Shown: piece after piece, positions 26,605-34,372 of the stretch
How the letters are laid out: each line of letters opens with the position of its first letter
How positions within the stretch are numbered: position 1 is the stretch's first letter
Origin: an uncultured Collinsella sp.
GTDB lineage: Bacteria > Actinomycetota > Coriobacteriia > Coriobacteriales > Coriobacteriaceae
Assembly: GCA_958421275.1 (NCBI GenBank)
Contig: CATZLI010000003.1
Coordinates: 186,001 to 250,000 of the forward strand
Length of the DNA: 64,000 nt
Direction: 5' to 3'
Notes under the pieces: generated by a model
The model's database searches: none
What the model was told of the DNA's origin: nothing
The model's input: the letters and a program-made list of their open reading frames with translations, nothing else
Made by a program: the position numbers and the translations under genes

Positions 26605-28131
26605 ATGGAATCGACTGATGTACTGGTAATTGGATCTGGCATTGCGGGCCTTTGTGCCGCCATCGAAGCGGCACGCACGGGTGCAACCGTCACTGTGGCA
26701 AGCGCCGGCAAGACCATGAGTGGATCGAGCTTCTTCCCGGGTACCTGGGGCCTCGGCCTCATCGGTCCCGTCGACGAAGACGACGAGCAGGACCTCATCG
26801 ACACCATCCTGGCCGTCGGCGGCGGCGTTGCCGACCCCGAACTCGTCCAAACGTTCGTCCACGGCATTCCCCAAGCGATTGACTGGCTCGAGCAAGACCT
26901 GGGCGTTGAGCTCCAGCGTCCGCAAAGCGCCAAGAGTGCTCAACAAAAGCAATTTATCCCCTGCTTTGACCACAAGACGCGCATGTGGCGCGGCCTCACC
27001 CGCAAGCCCCTTGAGGACGCTCTGACGACCAGGATCGAGTCGCTCGGCATTCGCCTGCTCCCCCGCCATGAGCTTATTGACCTTGTTGAGGACACGAACG
27101 GCAGAGTAACCGGAACCGTGCTCTACGACCTCACCAAAAATCGAATCGTGCCCTTTGCTGCCAAGGCCACGATCATCGCAGCCGGTGGCACTGGCGGCCT
27201 GTTCGAGCGCAGCCTTACGTCGGCTGATGTGCTCAGCTCCTCGCAGGCCATCGCACTCGCGCACGGCGCAACACTTACTAATATAGAGTTCATGCAGATG
27301 ATGCCCGGCTTCATCGAGCCCAAGCGTAACTTGGTCTTCAACGAGAAAACCTGGCGCTACGTACATGTAGACCAGCCAGTAGATATTGCCGACGACAAGC
27401 TGGACGACCTGCTCGAGCAGCGCTCTGGATATGGTCCCTTCACGTCACGCTTGACCTCCCGCGCTATCGATCTCGTCATTGATCAGGCAGGTGCCGAAGG
27501 TCTGGCACTCCACTACGACTTCCCCCGCGAGGATGTCCCAGAGTTTGTGCAGACCTTTGCCACCTGGCTGCAAGACGAGCACGGCATCGCTCCGACTGAC
27601 GAGATGCGCGTTGCGATGTATGCCCACGCCGCTAATGGCGGCATCAAGATCGATAAGACCGCGTACACGGGCGTTGAGGGTCTCTACGCTTGCGGCGAGG
27701 CGACAGGCGGCATGCACGGAGCCGACCGCATTGGTGGCTTGTCAAGCGCCAACGGCATCGTGTTCGGGCGCATCGCAGGCGCATCGGCAGCCCTTGCAGC
27801 GCAGAAAGAGCCTAAGACAGCCCTGAAGGCGGATATCACCCTCCCCCAGTACGGCATTGCCACAACAGATGCCGAACGCCTGACACACAGCCTTAGGCAC
27901 ACGATGAGCACCTTTTGCATGATCAACAGGACCGAAACAGGCCTATCCGAGGCCCTGCAACAGCTTGAAAGCCTGCAAGACGAAGCCACGGCTCTAAATA
28001 AGCCACATGCCAACGACAGCGAAATCGCTGCCCTCGCCCGCCTGCAATCGCAGATTCGACTAGCACAGGAAATGGTCAAAGCCATGCGCAAGCGAACCGA
28101 AAGTCTCGGGTCGCACTATCGAGCGGATTAA
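26605..28131 (+). CDS. FAD-dependent oxidoreductase of the L-aspartate oxidase/fumarate reductase family
   Basis: 508 residues from ATG 26605 (AAAGGA upstream). N-terminal Rossmann FAD motif VLVIGSGIAGLCAAIEAA (residues 6-23); ATIIAAGGTGGLF in the middle; catalytic-type segments SRAIDLVI and HAANGGIKID, and the FAD-closing block GLYACGEATGGMHGADRIGG. These match the flavoprotein subunit superfamily of succinate dehydrogenase/fumarate reductase and NadB. The C-terminal helical domain is also NadB-like. No nadA, nadC or Fe-S partner subunit is adjacent, so quinolinate synthesis cannot be assumed; a soluble fumarate-reductase-like role is also possible. Single-gene transcript followed by a hairpin at 28174-28209. 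Confidence 0.8.
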   Translation: MESTDVLVIGSGIAGLCAAIEAARTGATVTVASAGKTMSGSSFFPGTWGLGLIGPVDEDDEQDLIDTILAVGGGVADPELVQTFVHGIPQAIDWLEQDLGVELQRPQSAKSAQQKQFIPCFDHKTRMWRGLTRKPLEDALTTRIESLGIRLLPRHELIDLVEDTNGRVTGTVLYDLTKNRIVPFAAKATIIAAGGTGGLFERSLTSADVLSSSQAIALAHGATLTNIEFMQMMPGFIEPKRNLVFNEKTWRYVHVDQPVDIADDKLDDLLEQRSGYGPFTSRLTSRAIDLVIDQAGAEGLALHYDFPREDVPEFVQTFATWLQDEHGIAPTDEMRVAMYAHAANGGIKIDKTAYTGVEGLYACGEATGGMHGADRIGGLSSANGIVFGRIAGASAALAAQKEPKTALKADITLPQYGIATTDAERLTHSLRHTMSTFCMINRTETGLSEALQQLESLQDEATALNKPHANDSEIAALARLQSQIRLAQEMVKAMRKRTESLGSHYRAD

Positions 28132-28173
28132 ACCGGACACCTATCTAAAGCAGAACACAACCAATCGATATCC

Positions 28174-28209
28174 ATGGGCCCCGTGAGCTCGAAGCAGCAC
28201 GGGGCCCAT
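28174..28209 (+). terminator. Stem-loop after the FAD enzyme gene
   Basis: ATGGGCCCCGTG (28174-28185) pairs perfectly with CACGGGGCCCAT (28198-28209), loop 12 nt. There is no T-tract after it, so it may stabilise the transcript end or act with Rho. Confidence 0.6.
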
Positions 28210-28292
28210 TCGTGTCCGCACGACAGCGTATCCTTATTCTGAATACAGAGCGGGCAAAGCCCGCATAGAAAATAGACCAGCGAGGAGGAGAT

Positions 28293-29153
28293 ATGGACAG
28301 TAGAGATATCGAGAAGTGGCGTATCGAACTTGATAGCTACGCCAATGTGGAAGACGGCGTTGAGTATTGGCTCGCACGCGATTTAATGGAACCCATGGGG
28401 TACACTCGATGGGAGAACTTCGCCGAAGTTGTTAAGAGGGCAAAAGTCTCATGCGAAACAAACAAAACTCCAGTTGATTCCCATTTTCGTGACACCACGA
28501 AAATGGTAACTGCCGGTGTCGCCGCTCGCGCGGTTAAAGACTACAAACTTACGCGCTATGCATGCTATTTAATCGCGCAGAACGGAGATTCAAACAAGCC
28601 AGAGATCGCGCTCGCCCAGGCATTCTTTGCCGTGCAGACGCGCCGCCAAGAGCTCATAGAGCAGCGCTTCGCAGAGATTCAGCGCTTGCAGGCGCGTCAC
28701 TCGCTATCCGATTCAGAGAAACAGCTCTCGGGTATTGCGTTCAAACGCGGCGTGGACTCCAAAGGATTCGCGATCATCAAGTCGAAGGGCGATGAGGCGT
28801 TATTCGGCGGCAGAAGCACGGCGGAAATGAAGCAGCAGCTCGGCGTACCCAAGAGCGCGGCATTGGCGGACAGGTTAGCCGATGTCCTCATCAAAGCAAA
28901 GGACCTTACGAACTCGATGACGGCCTTCAACGCCGAGGAACACGACCTGTACGGCCTGGACCAGATCAAGCAAGAGCACGTCGAGAACAACACAAGCGTG
29001 CGTGGCAGCCTCATCGACCGCGGAATTGTCCCCGAGAACCTACCGCCTGCCGAGGATACAAAAAAGCTCGAGCGTCGCGTGAAGACAGACGAGAAGAAAC
29101 TCAAGGAGGGTACTGACGGTTTTACCGATCCCCAGGGTAGGCTCGATCTGTGA
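28293..29153 (+). CDS. dinD: DinD-like DNA-damage-inducible protein
   Basis: 286 residues; a GAGGAG site precedes the ATG. It matches DinD: N-terminal BRO-N-like domain (YWLARDLMEPMGYTRWENFAEVV), GVAARAVKDYKLTRYACYLIAQNGD, then TRRQELIEQRF and IKSKGDEALFGG, with the C-terminal RGSLIDRGIVPENLPPAEDTKKLERR block. In E. coli DinD is SOS-induced and antagonises RecA filaments. Lower GC than its neighbours, and it stands directly beside a partly duplicated tRNA-Lys 3' end (29171-29434), so it may be cargo of an element that once integrated here. No clear LexA box was recognised upstream. Confidence 0.85.
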   Translation: MDSRDIEKWRIELDSYANVEDGVEYWLARDLMEPMGYTRWENFAEVVKRAKVSCETNKTPVDSHFRDTTKMVTAGVAARAVKDYKLTRYACYLIAQNGDSNKPEIALAQAFFAVQTRRQELIEQRFAEIQRLQARHSLSDSEKQLSGIAFKRGVDSKGFAIIKSKGDEALFGGRSTAEMKQQLGVPKSAALADRLADVLIKAKDLTNSMTAFNAEEHDLYGLDQIKQEHVENNTSVRGSLIDRGIVPENLPPAEDTKKLERRVKTDEKKLKEGTDGFTDPQGRLDL

Positions 29154-29170
29154 AAGCGGCTGTGCCCTTT

Positions 29171-29257
29171 CGGGTTCGACCCCATGCGAGGTCAACAAAA
29201 AAGCGACCAGCCTGAGCCAGTCGCTTTAACGATCTTTGGGTGGGCCGTCAGGGGGTC
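29171..29257. repeat. Direct repeat copy A: duplicated tRNA-Lys 3' tail plus terminator
   Basis: 87 bases identical to 29348-29434, offset 177. Includes the last 16 to 18 bases of tRNA-Lys and the downstream terminator stem (AGCGAC/GTCGCT, 29202-29225) but no complete tRNA. This is what a 3'-end duplication by tRNA-targeted integration looks like, or a local slippage duplication. Confidence 0.85.
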
Positions 29258-29347
29258 AGCCTGCTGCGCAGGCGGTCGCTGCGGCGCTTTGCGCCTTGCG
29301 CGCTGCGCTGGCAAATGCTTACGCATTTCCTCAGCTCCGCGCCCCAA
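29258..29347. repeat. Spacer of three short consecutive palindromes between the direct repeats
   Basis: About 90 bases between the two 87-base repeats are made almost entirely of short hairpins: CCTGCTGCGCAGG, GGCGCTTTGCGCC, GCGCGCTGCGCTGGC-like and AAATGCTTACGCATTT. No coding frame. Could be an attachment-site remnant or a small structured RNA. Confidence 0.5.
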
Positions 29348-29434
29348 CGGGTTCGACCCCATGCGAGGTCAACAAAAAAGCGACCAGCCTGAGCCAGTCG
29401 CTTTAACGATCTTTGGGTGGGCCGTCAGGGGGTC
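29348..29434. repeat. Direct repeat copy B overlapping the intact tRNA-Lys gene
   Basis: Identical to 29171-29257. This copy continues into the complete tRNA-Lys (29418-29490), so it is the original. Contains the tRNA terminator at 29374-29402. Confidence 0.85.
29374..29402 (-). terminator. Terminator of the tRNA-Lys transcript
   Basis: AGCGAC (29379-29384) and GTCGCT (29397-29402) form a stem followed on the minus strand by six T. It lies 16 bases after the 3' end of tRNA-Lys. Confidence 0.75.
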
Positions 29435-29490
29435 GAACCCTGGACCTTGGGATTAAGAGTCCCCTGCTCTACCAACTGAGCTAACGACCC
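29418..29490 (-). tRNA. tRNA-Lys (anticodon CTT), copy 1
   Basis: 73 nt on the minus strand. 5' acceptor GGGTCGT pairs with ACGGCCC; D-arm AGCTCAGTTGGTAGAGC; anticodon loop CTCTTAA gives CTT; T-arm GGGTTCGACCCCC. CCA is not encoded. Its 3' tail is duplicated at 29240-29257. Confidence 0.95.
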
Positions 29491-29494
29491 AAAG

Positions 29495-29520
29495 CTAAAG
29501 TCCGTTGTGGCGGACTTTAG
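29495..29520. terminator. Perfect hairpin between the two tRNA-Lys genes
   Basis: CTAAAGTCCG (29495-29504) and CGGACTTTAG (29511-29520) form a perfect 10-bp stem with a 6-nt loop. Likely a processing signal or terminator between the tRNAs. Confidence 0.6.
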
Positions 29521-29536
29521 AGGAGATATCGTGTGG

Positions 29537-29609
29537 TGGGCCGTCAGGGGTTCGAACCCTGGACCTTGGGATTAAGAGTCCCCTGCTCTACCAACTGAGC
29601 TAACGACCC
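29537..29609 (-). tRNA. tRNA-Lys (anticodon CTT), copy 2
   Basis: 73 nt, nearly identical to the copy at 29418-29490, differing in the T-arm (GGGTTCGAACCCC side). Same anticodon CTT. Same-strand array with tRNA-His upstream. Confidence 0.95.
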
Positions 29610-29631
29610 GATATCAACACAAAGCAAGAAC

Positions 29632-29709
29632 TGGGGTGGGTAAAGGGACTCGAACCCTCGACCTACGGGACCACAACCCGTCGCTCTAGCCAACTGAGCT
29701 ACACCCACC
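29632..29709 (-). tRNA. tRNA-His (anticodon GTG)
   Basis: Begins GGTGGGTG with the extra G at position -1 typical of tRNA-His. D-arm AGCTCAGTTGGCTAGAGC, anticodon loop TTGTGGT (GTG), T-arm GGGTTCGAGTCCC. The 3' end reads ACCCACCCCA, so CCA appears to be encoded, unlike in the tRNA-Lys copies. Confidence 0.95.
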
Positions 29710-29874
29710 GTGTCCTGTGCGCTTCGCGCTCGACTATTATTGCAAGGAACGCCACACGATGCAAGCCCCAATTTTCAAGAATTTTGAAAAGAGTTTTTCG
29801 AGACCATTTCGAACAAATCCCACCGGTTTCATAGGAGTAAACTTGCCCCACTGCAAATCCTCGAAAGGACCGTC

Positions 29875-31056
29875 ATGAAAGAACTCTCCAACCGCACGGC
29901 AACGTTTACCGATTCGGTCATCCGCCGCATGACACGTATCTCCAATAAGTACGGCGCTGTCAATCTCTCGCAGGGCTTCCCCGACTTCGATCCCCCGGCG
30001 CAGCTGCTCGATAGCCTCAGCGCCATCGCCAGCGACCCCAAGCCGCTCTATCACCAGTACTCCATTACCTGGGGCTCCCAGGCCATGCGCGAGGCGCTCG
30101 CCGCCAAACAGGAGCACTTTATGGGCATGCCGGTAAACCCCAACGAGAACATCGTGGTCACCTGCGGCTCCACCGAGGCCATGATGGCCGCCATGATGAC
30201 GGTTACGAACCCCGGAGACAAGGTCGTCATCTTCTCGCCGTTCTACGAGAACTACGGCGCTGACACCATTCTCTCGGGTGCCGAGCCCATCTATGTGCCG
30301 CTCAACCCGCCCACATTCGACTTTGACCGCGAGGCGCTCGAGGCAGCCTTCCGCGACAACGACCCCAAGGCCATCGTCCTGTGCAACCCTTCTAACCCTT
30401 GCGGCAAGGTCTTTACGCGCGAGGAGCTCACCTTCATCGCCGACCTCTGCAAAAAGTACGACGCCTACTGCATTACCGACGAGGTATACGAGCACATCGT
30501 CTACGCGCCCCACGAGCACGTCTATATGGCCACGCTGCCCGGCATGTTCGAGCGAACCATCAGCTGCAGCTCGCTGTCTAAGACGTACTCCATCACCGGT
30601 TGGCGCTTGGGCTACACCATCGCTCCGTCCCAGATCACCGAGCGTATCAAGAAGGTCCACGACTTTCTCACCGTGGGTGCCGCCGCTCCCCTGCAGGAAG
30701 CCGTTGTCACCGCCCTCAACTTCGACGACAGCTATTACGATGAGGTCCTCGACCTCTACACCGCCAAACGCGACTTGTTCTGCCAGGGGCTCGATAGCAT
30801 CGGTCTTGAGCATAACGTGCCGCAGGGCGCCTACTACGTCATGATGGACATCTCTGAGTTTGGCTATGACAGCGACCTCGAATTCTGCGAGGACCTCGCA
30901 TCCAAGGTGGGCGTGGGCGCCGTGCCCGGCTCGAGCTTCTTCCGCGAGCCCGTCAACCATCTGATTCGTTTCCACTTTGCCAAGCGGGACGAGACGCTTA
31001 ACGCGGCACTGGAGAACCTCAAGTCTCTACGTGATAAAATCAAGCCGCGCGGGTAA
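29875..31056 (+). CDS. PLP-dependent class I/II aminotransferase
   Basis: 393 residues, AAAGGA site upstream. Fold-type I aminotransferase: NLSQGFPDFDPP near the N-terminus, TCGSTEAMMAAMM, NPSNPCGKVF, ITDEVYEHIVY, and the PLP lysine in SSLSKTYSITGWRLGY (about residues 235-250). The C-terminal RFHFAKRDETL holds the substrate-binding arginine. It is closest in pattern to the aromatic/methionine/kynurenine-type (KAT/YbdL-like) group. Substrate cannot be fixed from sequence. Single gene followed by a terminator at 31085-31124. Confidence 0.88.
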   Translation: MKELSNRTATFTDSVIRRMTRISNKYGAVNLSQGFPDFDPPAQLLDSLSAIASDPKPLYHQYSITWGSQAMREALAAKQEHFMGMPVNPNENIVVTCGSTEAMMAAMMTVTNPGDKVVIFSPFYENYGADTILSGAEPIYVPLNPPTFDFDREALEAAFRDNDPKAIVLCNPSNPCGKVFTREELTFIADLCKKYDAYCITDEVYEHIVYAPHEHVYMATLPGMFERTISCSSLSKTYSITGWRLGYTIAPSQITERIKKVHDFLTVGAAAPLQEAVVTALNFDDSYYDEVLDLYTAKRDLFCQGLDSIGLEHNVPQGAYYVMMDISEFGYDSDLEFCEDLASKVGVGAVPGSSFFREPVNHLIRFHFAKRDETLNAALENLKSLRDKIKPRG

Positions 31057-31084
31057 GGACGGCCCGGCAGCTAAAGTAGCCAAA

Positions 31085-31124
31085 GAAGCCTCGCACCGCC
31101 CGCCACGTTGCGAGGCTTCTTTTT
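31085..31124 (+). terminator. Terminator of the aminotransferase gene
   Basis: GAAGCCTCGCA and TGCGAGGCTTC pair (11 bp) around a 13-nt loop, followed by TTTTT. Confidence 0.92.
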
Positions 31125-31197
31125 ATAGCGCTTTCTTAAATGGTTTAGAGCCCTATACTTTAGTCACGGAGCAACTCGTCCCAGAGAGAGGAATACT

Positions 31198-32088
31198 ATG
31201 GCAGAACAGCAGCTTATCGGAGCGCTCGAGGCCGGCGGCACCAAGATGGTCTGCGCCACGGGCTATGCAGACGGTACGGTCCTGGAGCGTGAGCAGATCG
31301 CGACCACGACCCCGCAGGAGACCGTTGAGGCCGTCAATGCATGGTTTGCCGACAAGGGCATCGCCGCGCTGGGCATCGGCGCCTTTGGCCCCACCGCAGT
31401 CAACCCTGCCTCGCCCCAATACGGCAAGATCCTGGAGACGCCCAAAACGGCATGGCGCTACTTTGACCTGCTGGGCACTATCCAAAACGAGCTCAATATC
31501 CCCTGCGGCTACGACACCGACGTCAACGTCGCCTGCCTGGGCGAGGTCACCTTTGGTTGCGCCCAGGGCCTCACTGACGTTGTGTATCTGACCATCGGCA
31601 CCGGCGTGGGCGCCGGCGTGCTCTCGGGCGGTAAGCTCGTACACGGCATGATGCATCCCGAGGCCGGCCACATCCTGGTCACGCGCGACCCGCGCGACAC
31701 CATTGGCGAGCACAGCGCCTGCCCCTTCCACGACAATTGCCTCGAGGGTCTCATCGCCGGCCCCGGCGTTAAAAAGCGCTGGGATGGCAAGAGCGCCGGA
31801 GACATGGCCGATGACCCGGAGGCCATGGACCTGCTCGCAGGCTATCTGGCACAGGCGCTCATGACCTACACGCTGTGCTACGCGCCGCAAAAGATCATCA
31901 TCGGTGGCGGCGTGGCCGACCACACCCCCATCGTGCCGCTCGCGCGCAAGAAGTGCGCCGAAATGCTCAACGGTTATATCGTCACGCCCGAGGTCAACGA
32001 CATCGATACCTATATTGTCAACAACAGCCTTGAGGGCAAGCAGGGCATCATGGGCTGCCTGGCCCTGGGCGCGCAGGCGCTTCAGTAA
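31198..32088 (+). CDS. ROK-family sugar kinase (fructokinase-like)
   Basis: 296 residues with AGAGAGGAA before the ATG. ROK features: N-terminal phosphate loop GALEAGGTKMVCATG (residues 8-22), DTDVNVACLGE with the catalytic Asp, TIGTGVGAGVLSGGKLVHG, and the zinc-binding consensus from the GHILV His through HSACPFHDNCLEGLIAGP, then KIIIGGGV. Length and motifs fit the ScrK/GmuE-type fructokinases, which phosphorylate fructose (or another hexose) with ATP in the cytosol. No transporter or sucrase is adjacent, so the natural sugar is uncertain. Confidence 0.87.
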   Translation: MAEQQLIGALEAGGTKMVCATGYADGTVLEREQIATTTPQETVEAVNAWFADKGIAALGIGAFGPTAVNPASPQYGKILETPKTAWRYFDLLGTIQNELNIPCGYDTDVNVACLGEVTFGCAQGLTDVVYLTIGTGVGAGVLSGGKLVHGMMHPEAGHILVTRDPRDTIGEHSACPFHDNCLEGLIAGPGVKKRWDGKSAGDMADDPEAMDLLAGYLAQALMTYTLCYAPQKIIIGGGVADHTPIVPLARKKCAEMLNGYIVTPEVNDIDTYIVNNSLEGKQGIMGCLALGAQALQ

Positions 32089-32170
32089 CAGACGCACCCA
32101 CAGGGCGTGGCGCGCCCGGCAAATCCAACCTACGGAACGACGCCACCACGCCCTATATAAGCCCTCTAAT

Positions 32171-32216
32171 AAAAAAGGCCGCCTAGCACCAAGCATACGT
32201 CCTAGGCGGCCTTTTT
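32171..32216. terminator. Bidirectional terminator between ROK kinase and vanZ-like gene
   Basis: AAAAAAGGCCGCCTAG (32171-32186) mirrors CCTAGGCGGCCTTTTT (32201-32216). It has T-tracts on both strands and serves both convergent transcripts; the vanZ-like stop codon (32202-32204) lies inside the stem. Confidence 0.95.
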
Positions 32217-32651
32217 GGCACATATGAGCGATCGTAGTAGATATCGGAGCACAACGCCCGTTGCCGCTCCACAGCAGTCGATCATCACATCGGTGATCAT
32301 GCCGGCGCGTCCCGGCACAAAGAGCTGAATCGTCTCGTCGATCGAAGGAATCAGCAGCAGGAACACCGCCGTGGGCAGCAGCACGTCAAAGGTGCGCCGG
32401 CCCTCAAAATCAAAGGCGTGCGTTGCCAAGATGCCGAGCACCATATACTCGGTAAAATGCGCGCACTTGCGAACAACAAAGTTGGTCACCCATTCATATG
32501 GAAGTCCCACGCCGTGCAGGAAACCGCGGATAGCTTCCATGACCGTCAGGCTCAGCGAGCCCGACCCCGAGCCGGGAACCAGCGAATTGCCCCAGATCAA
32601 GAGCGCCATCAGGCAGGTCACGACCGCCCATTTTCGATTGATCTTAACCAT
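32202..32651 (-). CDS. VanZ-like membrane protein
   Basis: 149 residues with about four membrane segments. VanZ-family signatures: NFVVRKCAHFTEYMVLG (about 58-74) and SIDETIQLFVPGRAGMITDVMIDCCGAATG (about 103-132). VanZ in Enterococcus gives low-level teicoplanin resistance; most relatives have unknown envelope roles. The start is 7 nt after the stop of the 32659-34059 gene, so they are probably coupled. The C-terminus ends within the terminator stem. No van resistance genes are nearby, so no resistance role should be read from the name. Confidence 0.85.
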   Translation of the reverse strand: MVKINRKWAVVTCLMALLIWGNSLVPGSGSGSLSLTVMEAIRGFLHGVGLPYEWVTNFVVRKCAHFTEYMVLGILATHAFDFEGRRTFDVLLPTAVFLLLIPSIDETIQLFVPGRAGMITDVMIDCCGAATGVVLRYLLRSLICAKKAA

Positions 32652-32658
32652 GCAGAAG

Positions 32659-34059
32659 TTATGCCTCCGCGCGGAGCGGCGCGAAGCTGGCGGTACCGCC
32701 CTCGATAACGCTCAGGTAGGCACGGCCCGTACGCTTGGCGGTAGAGGACTGCAGGCGCTCGATCTCCTCCTCGAGGATCTGATTGACGCGCTCGTGACGA
32801 CGGTTTTCCATAATGCCGGCGGCAATAGCCTCGGCCCGCTCGATGCTCTCGCGCGAGATACGTGCAGTATCCTCGGGGAACACAGCGCTGTGACGGCCGA
32901 CATAGGCGGGGGCAGCAGGCTGAGGGGCAGCGACGGGAGCGGGGGCTGCAACAGGAGCGGGCTCGTCAATCTCATCCAGAATCGCGGTGGCGGCGGCCCA
33001 CATGCCCTCGTGGCCCGAGTAATCAGCCATGGGGACATCAACCTCGAGCGAGGCATCCGGAAGGTCGCCGGTGTCGATGCGATCTTGGGCATCAATCGAT
33101 GCGGTGATGGCTGCAGGCTCATCGAGGTCATCGAGATCGATGTCCGCGGCACCGGAGATGATAGGCATGCTGGCGAGGTTTACATTGTACGGCGCAGCCT
33201 CAGCCGCCTGCTGCTGGGCAGGAGCGCCCCACAGCGAGCTTTCGGCGGCACGGCGGGCGGCAACGGCCTCCTCGTCCGCGGCCATGGCTTCATCAACGTA
33301 CGAATTGTCGGCAGAAGCGTTCGCGTCCGCCGAGGTAGCGCTGTAGGCGTTATTGGCTGCCGCGTTGGCGACGAGTGCCACGAAAGCCGCCGTGCTGCCC
33401 GCAGGGGCGGCCTGGGAGCCAGACACGGCGCGTGCCGCGGCGGCGATGTCGTCGCGATTGAAGGAGCCGGTCTGCCCGCCGTTGGTGAGCTCGTCGATGG
33501 CGACTTGATAGACGTCGCGCGAGTGTGCAGGGTCGCAGCTCACCGGCGAATCGTCGTCAAGCATACTGTCGATCATGGACCAAGCCTCGTCCTCGTCCAT
33601 AGCATCTGCGGCTCGAGCGATGGTAGGGACACCATCATCGGCATGACGGCGCTGGAACGCACCAGTCAGGCCGGAAAGGAATGCCGAGGTAGACTGCTCC
33701 GCCTGAGCCTGAGAATCAGAAGCCGCAGCGTAAGGAGTCGCATCCTGCTGCTGAGCTGAAATCGAGGCGGTCTTGAACTCGCTTTGATGCTGATTGAGAT
33801 TGGCGGCACCGCCCATGGCATCGGGCTGGAACAGACGCTCTTCACGCTGCGCACGATACTCGGAGATGCCCAGCGAGGCGGCATAGATGCCCACGCCCGC
33901 CACCGCGCCCACGGCGAAGGGAACCGCACCCGCCACGACCGTCTCGTTCACAGACGAAAACGGCAGCGTCGCGGCATACATAACCACGGGAGCGGCAAGG
34001 CCGATCCCGCACGAAAGTCCGGCAAGGACTGCTCGTTGTGTTGCATCAGAAGAAGCCAT
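32659..34059 (-). CDS. Uncharacterised Ala-rich membrane protein
   Basis: 466 residues from ATG 34059 (GGGGAGA upstream; an earlier in-frame start at 34086 adds nine unlikely residues). Two hydrophobic helices lie near the N-terminus (about residues 10-30 and 38-60). A long Ala/Asp/Glu-rich, probably disordered region follows (about 70-400), and the C-terminus ends in an ordered-looking stretch (ISRESIERAEAIAAGIMENRRHERVNQILEEEIERLQ) that is helical, plus SVIEGGTASFAPL. I do not recognise a family. Topology suggests a large cytosolic tail. It is in an operon with the VanZ-like gene. Confidence 0.7.
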   Translation of the reverse strand: MASSDATQRAVLAGLSCGIGLAAPVVMYAATLPFSSVNETVVAGAVPFAVGAVAGVGIYAASLGISEYRAQREERLFQPDAMGGAANLNQHQSEFKTASISAQQQDATPYAAASDSQAQAEQSTSAFLSGLTGAFQRRHADDGVPTIARAADAMDEDEAWSMIDSMLDDDSPVSCDPAHSRDVYQVAIDELTNGGQTGSFNRDDIAAAARAVSGSQAAPAGSTAAFVALVANAAANNAYSATSADANASADNSYVDEAMAADEEAVAARRAAESSLWGAPAQQQAAEAAPYNVNLASMPIISGAADIDLDDLDEPAAITASIDAQDRIDTGDLPDASLEVDVPMADYSGHEGMWAAATAILDEIDEPAPVAAPAPVAAPQPAAPAYVGRHSAVFPEDTARISRESIERAEAIAAGIMENRRHERVNQILEEEIERLQSSTAKRTGRAYLSVIEGGTASFAPLRAEA

Positions 34060-34302
34060 GAGCTCTCCCCATCTTCCAGCACCCAAATCGCATCATTCAG
34101 TTGGCTGCGCGAGAGAAGATGAAGCGGGGCTATGCCCCAAAGCAACGGTATATGGTTCGTTTCATCTGCGTTATCCGTCGCGAAGCTTAAAAGCTATTAT
34201 GCGAAACCGCCCTGTCGATTGCAAGCGACGATGTCGGATTGAAACGGGAAACCTGCTGCTTGCCAGTCTTATGGTCAAAAATAAGCGCGGAGCGGCGATA
34301 TA

Positions 34303-34336
34303 GAAAAGGGCCGAGGCTCAAAGCCCCGACCCTTTA
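34303..34336 (-). terminator. Terminator after rho
   Basis: A stem formed by AAAGGG-CCGAGGCT and AGCCCCGACCCTTT with a 3-4-nt loop and one or two mismatches lies 37 bases after the rho stop. On the minus strand a short TTTTC tract follows. Confidence 0.7.
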
Positions 34337-34372
34337 TTGCATTGATGACTATCGCTGCGTGTGGATGACAAC

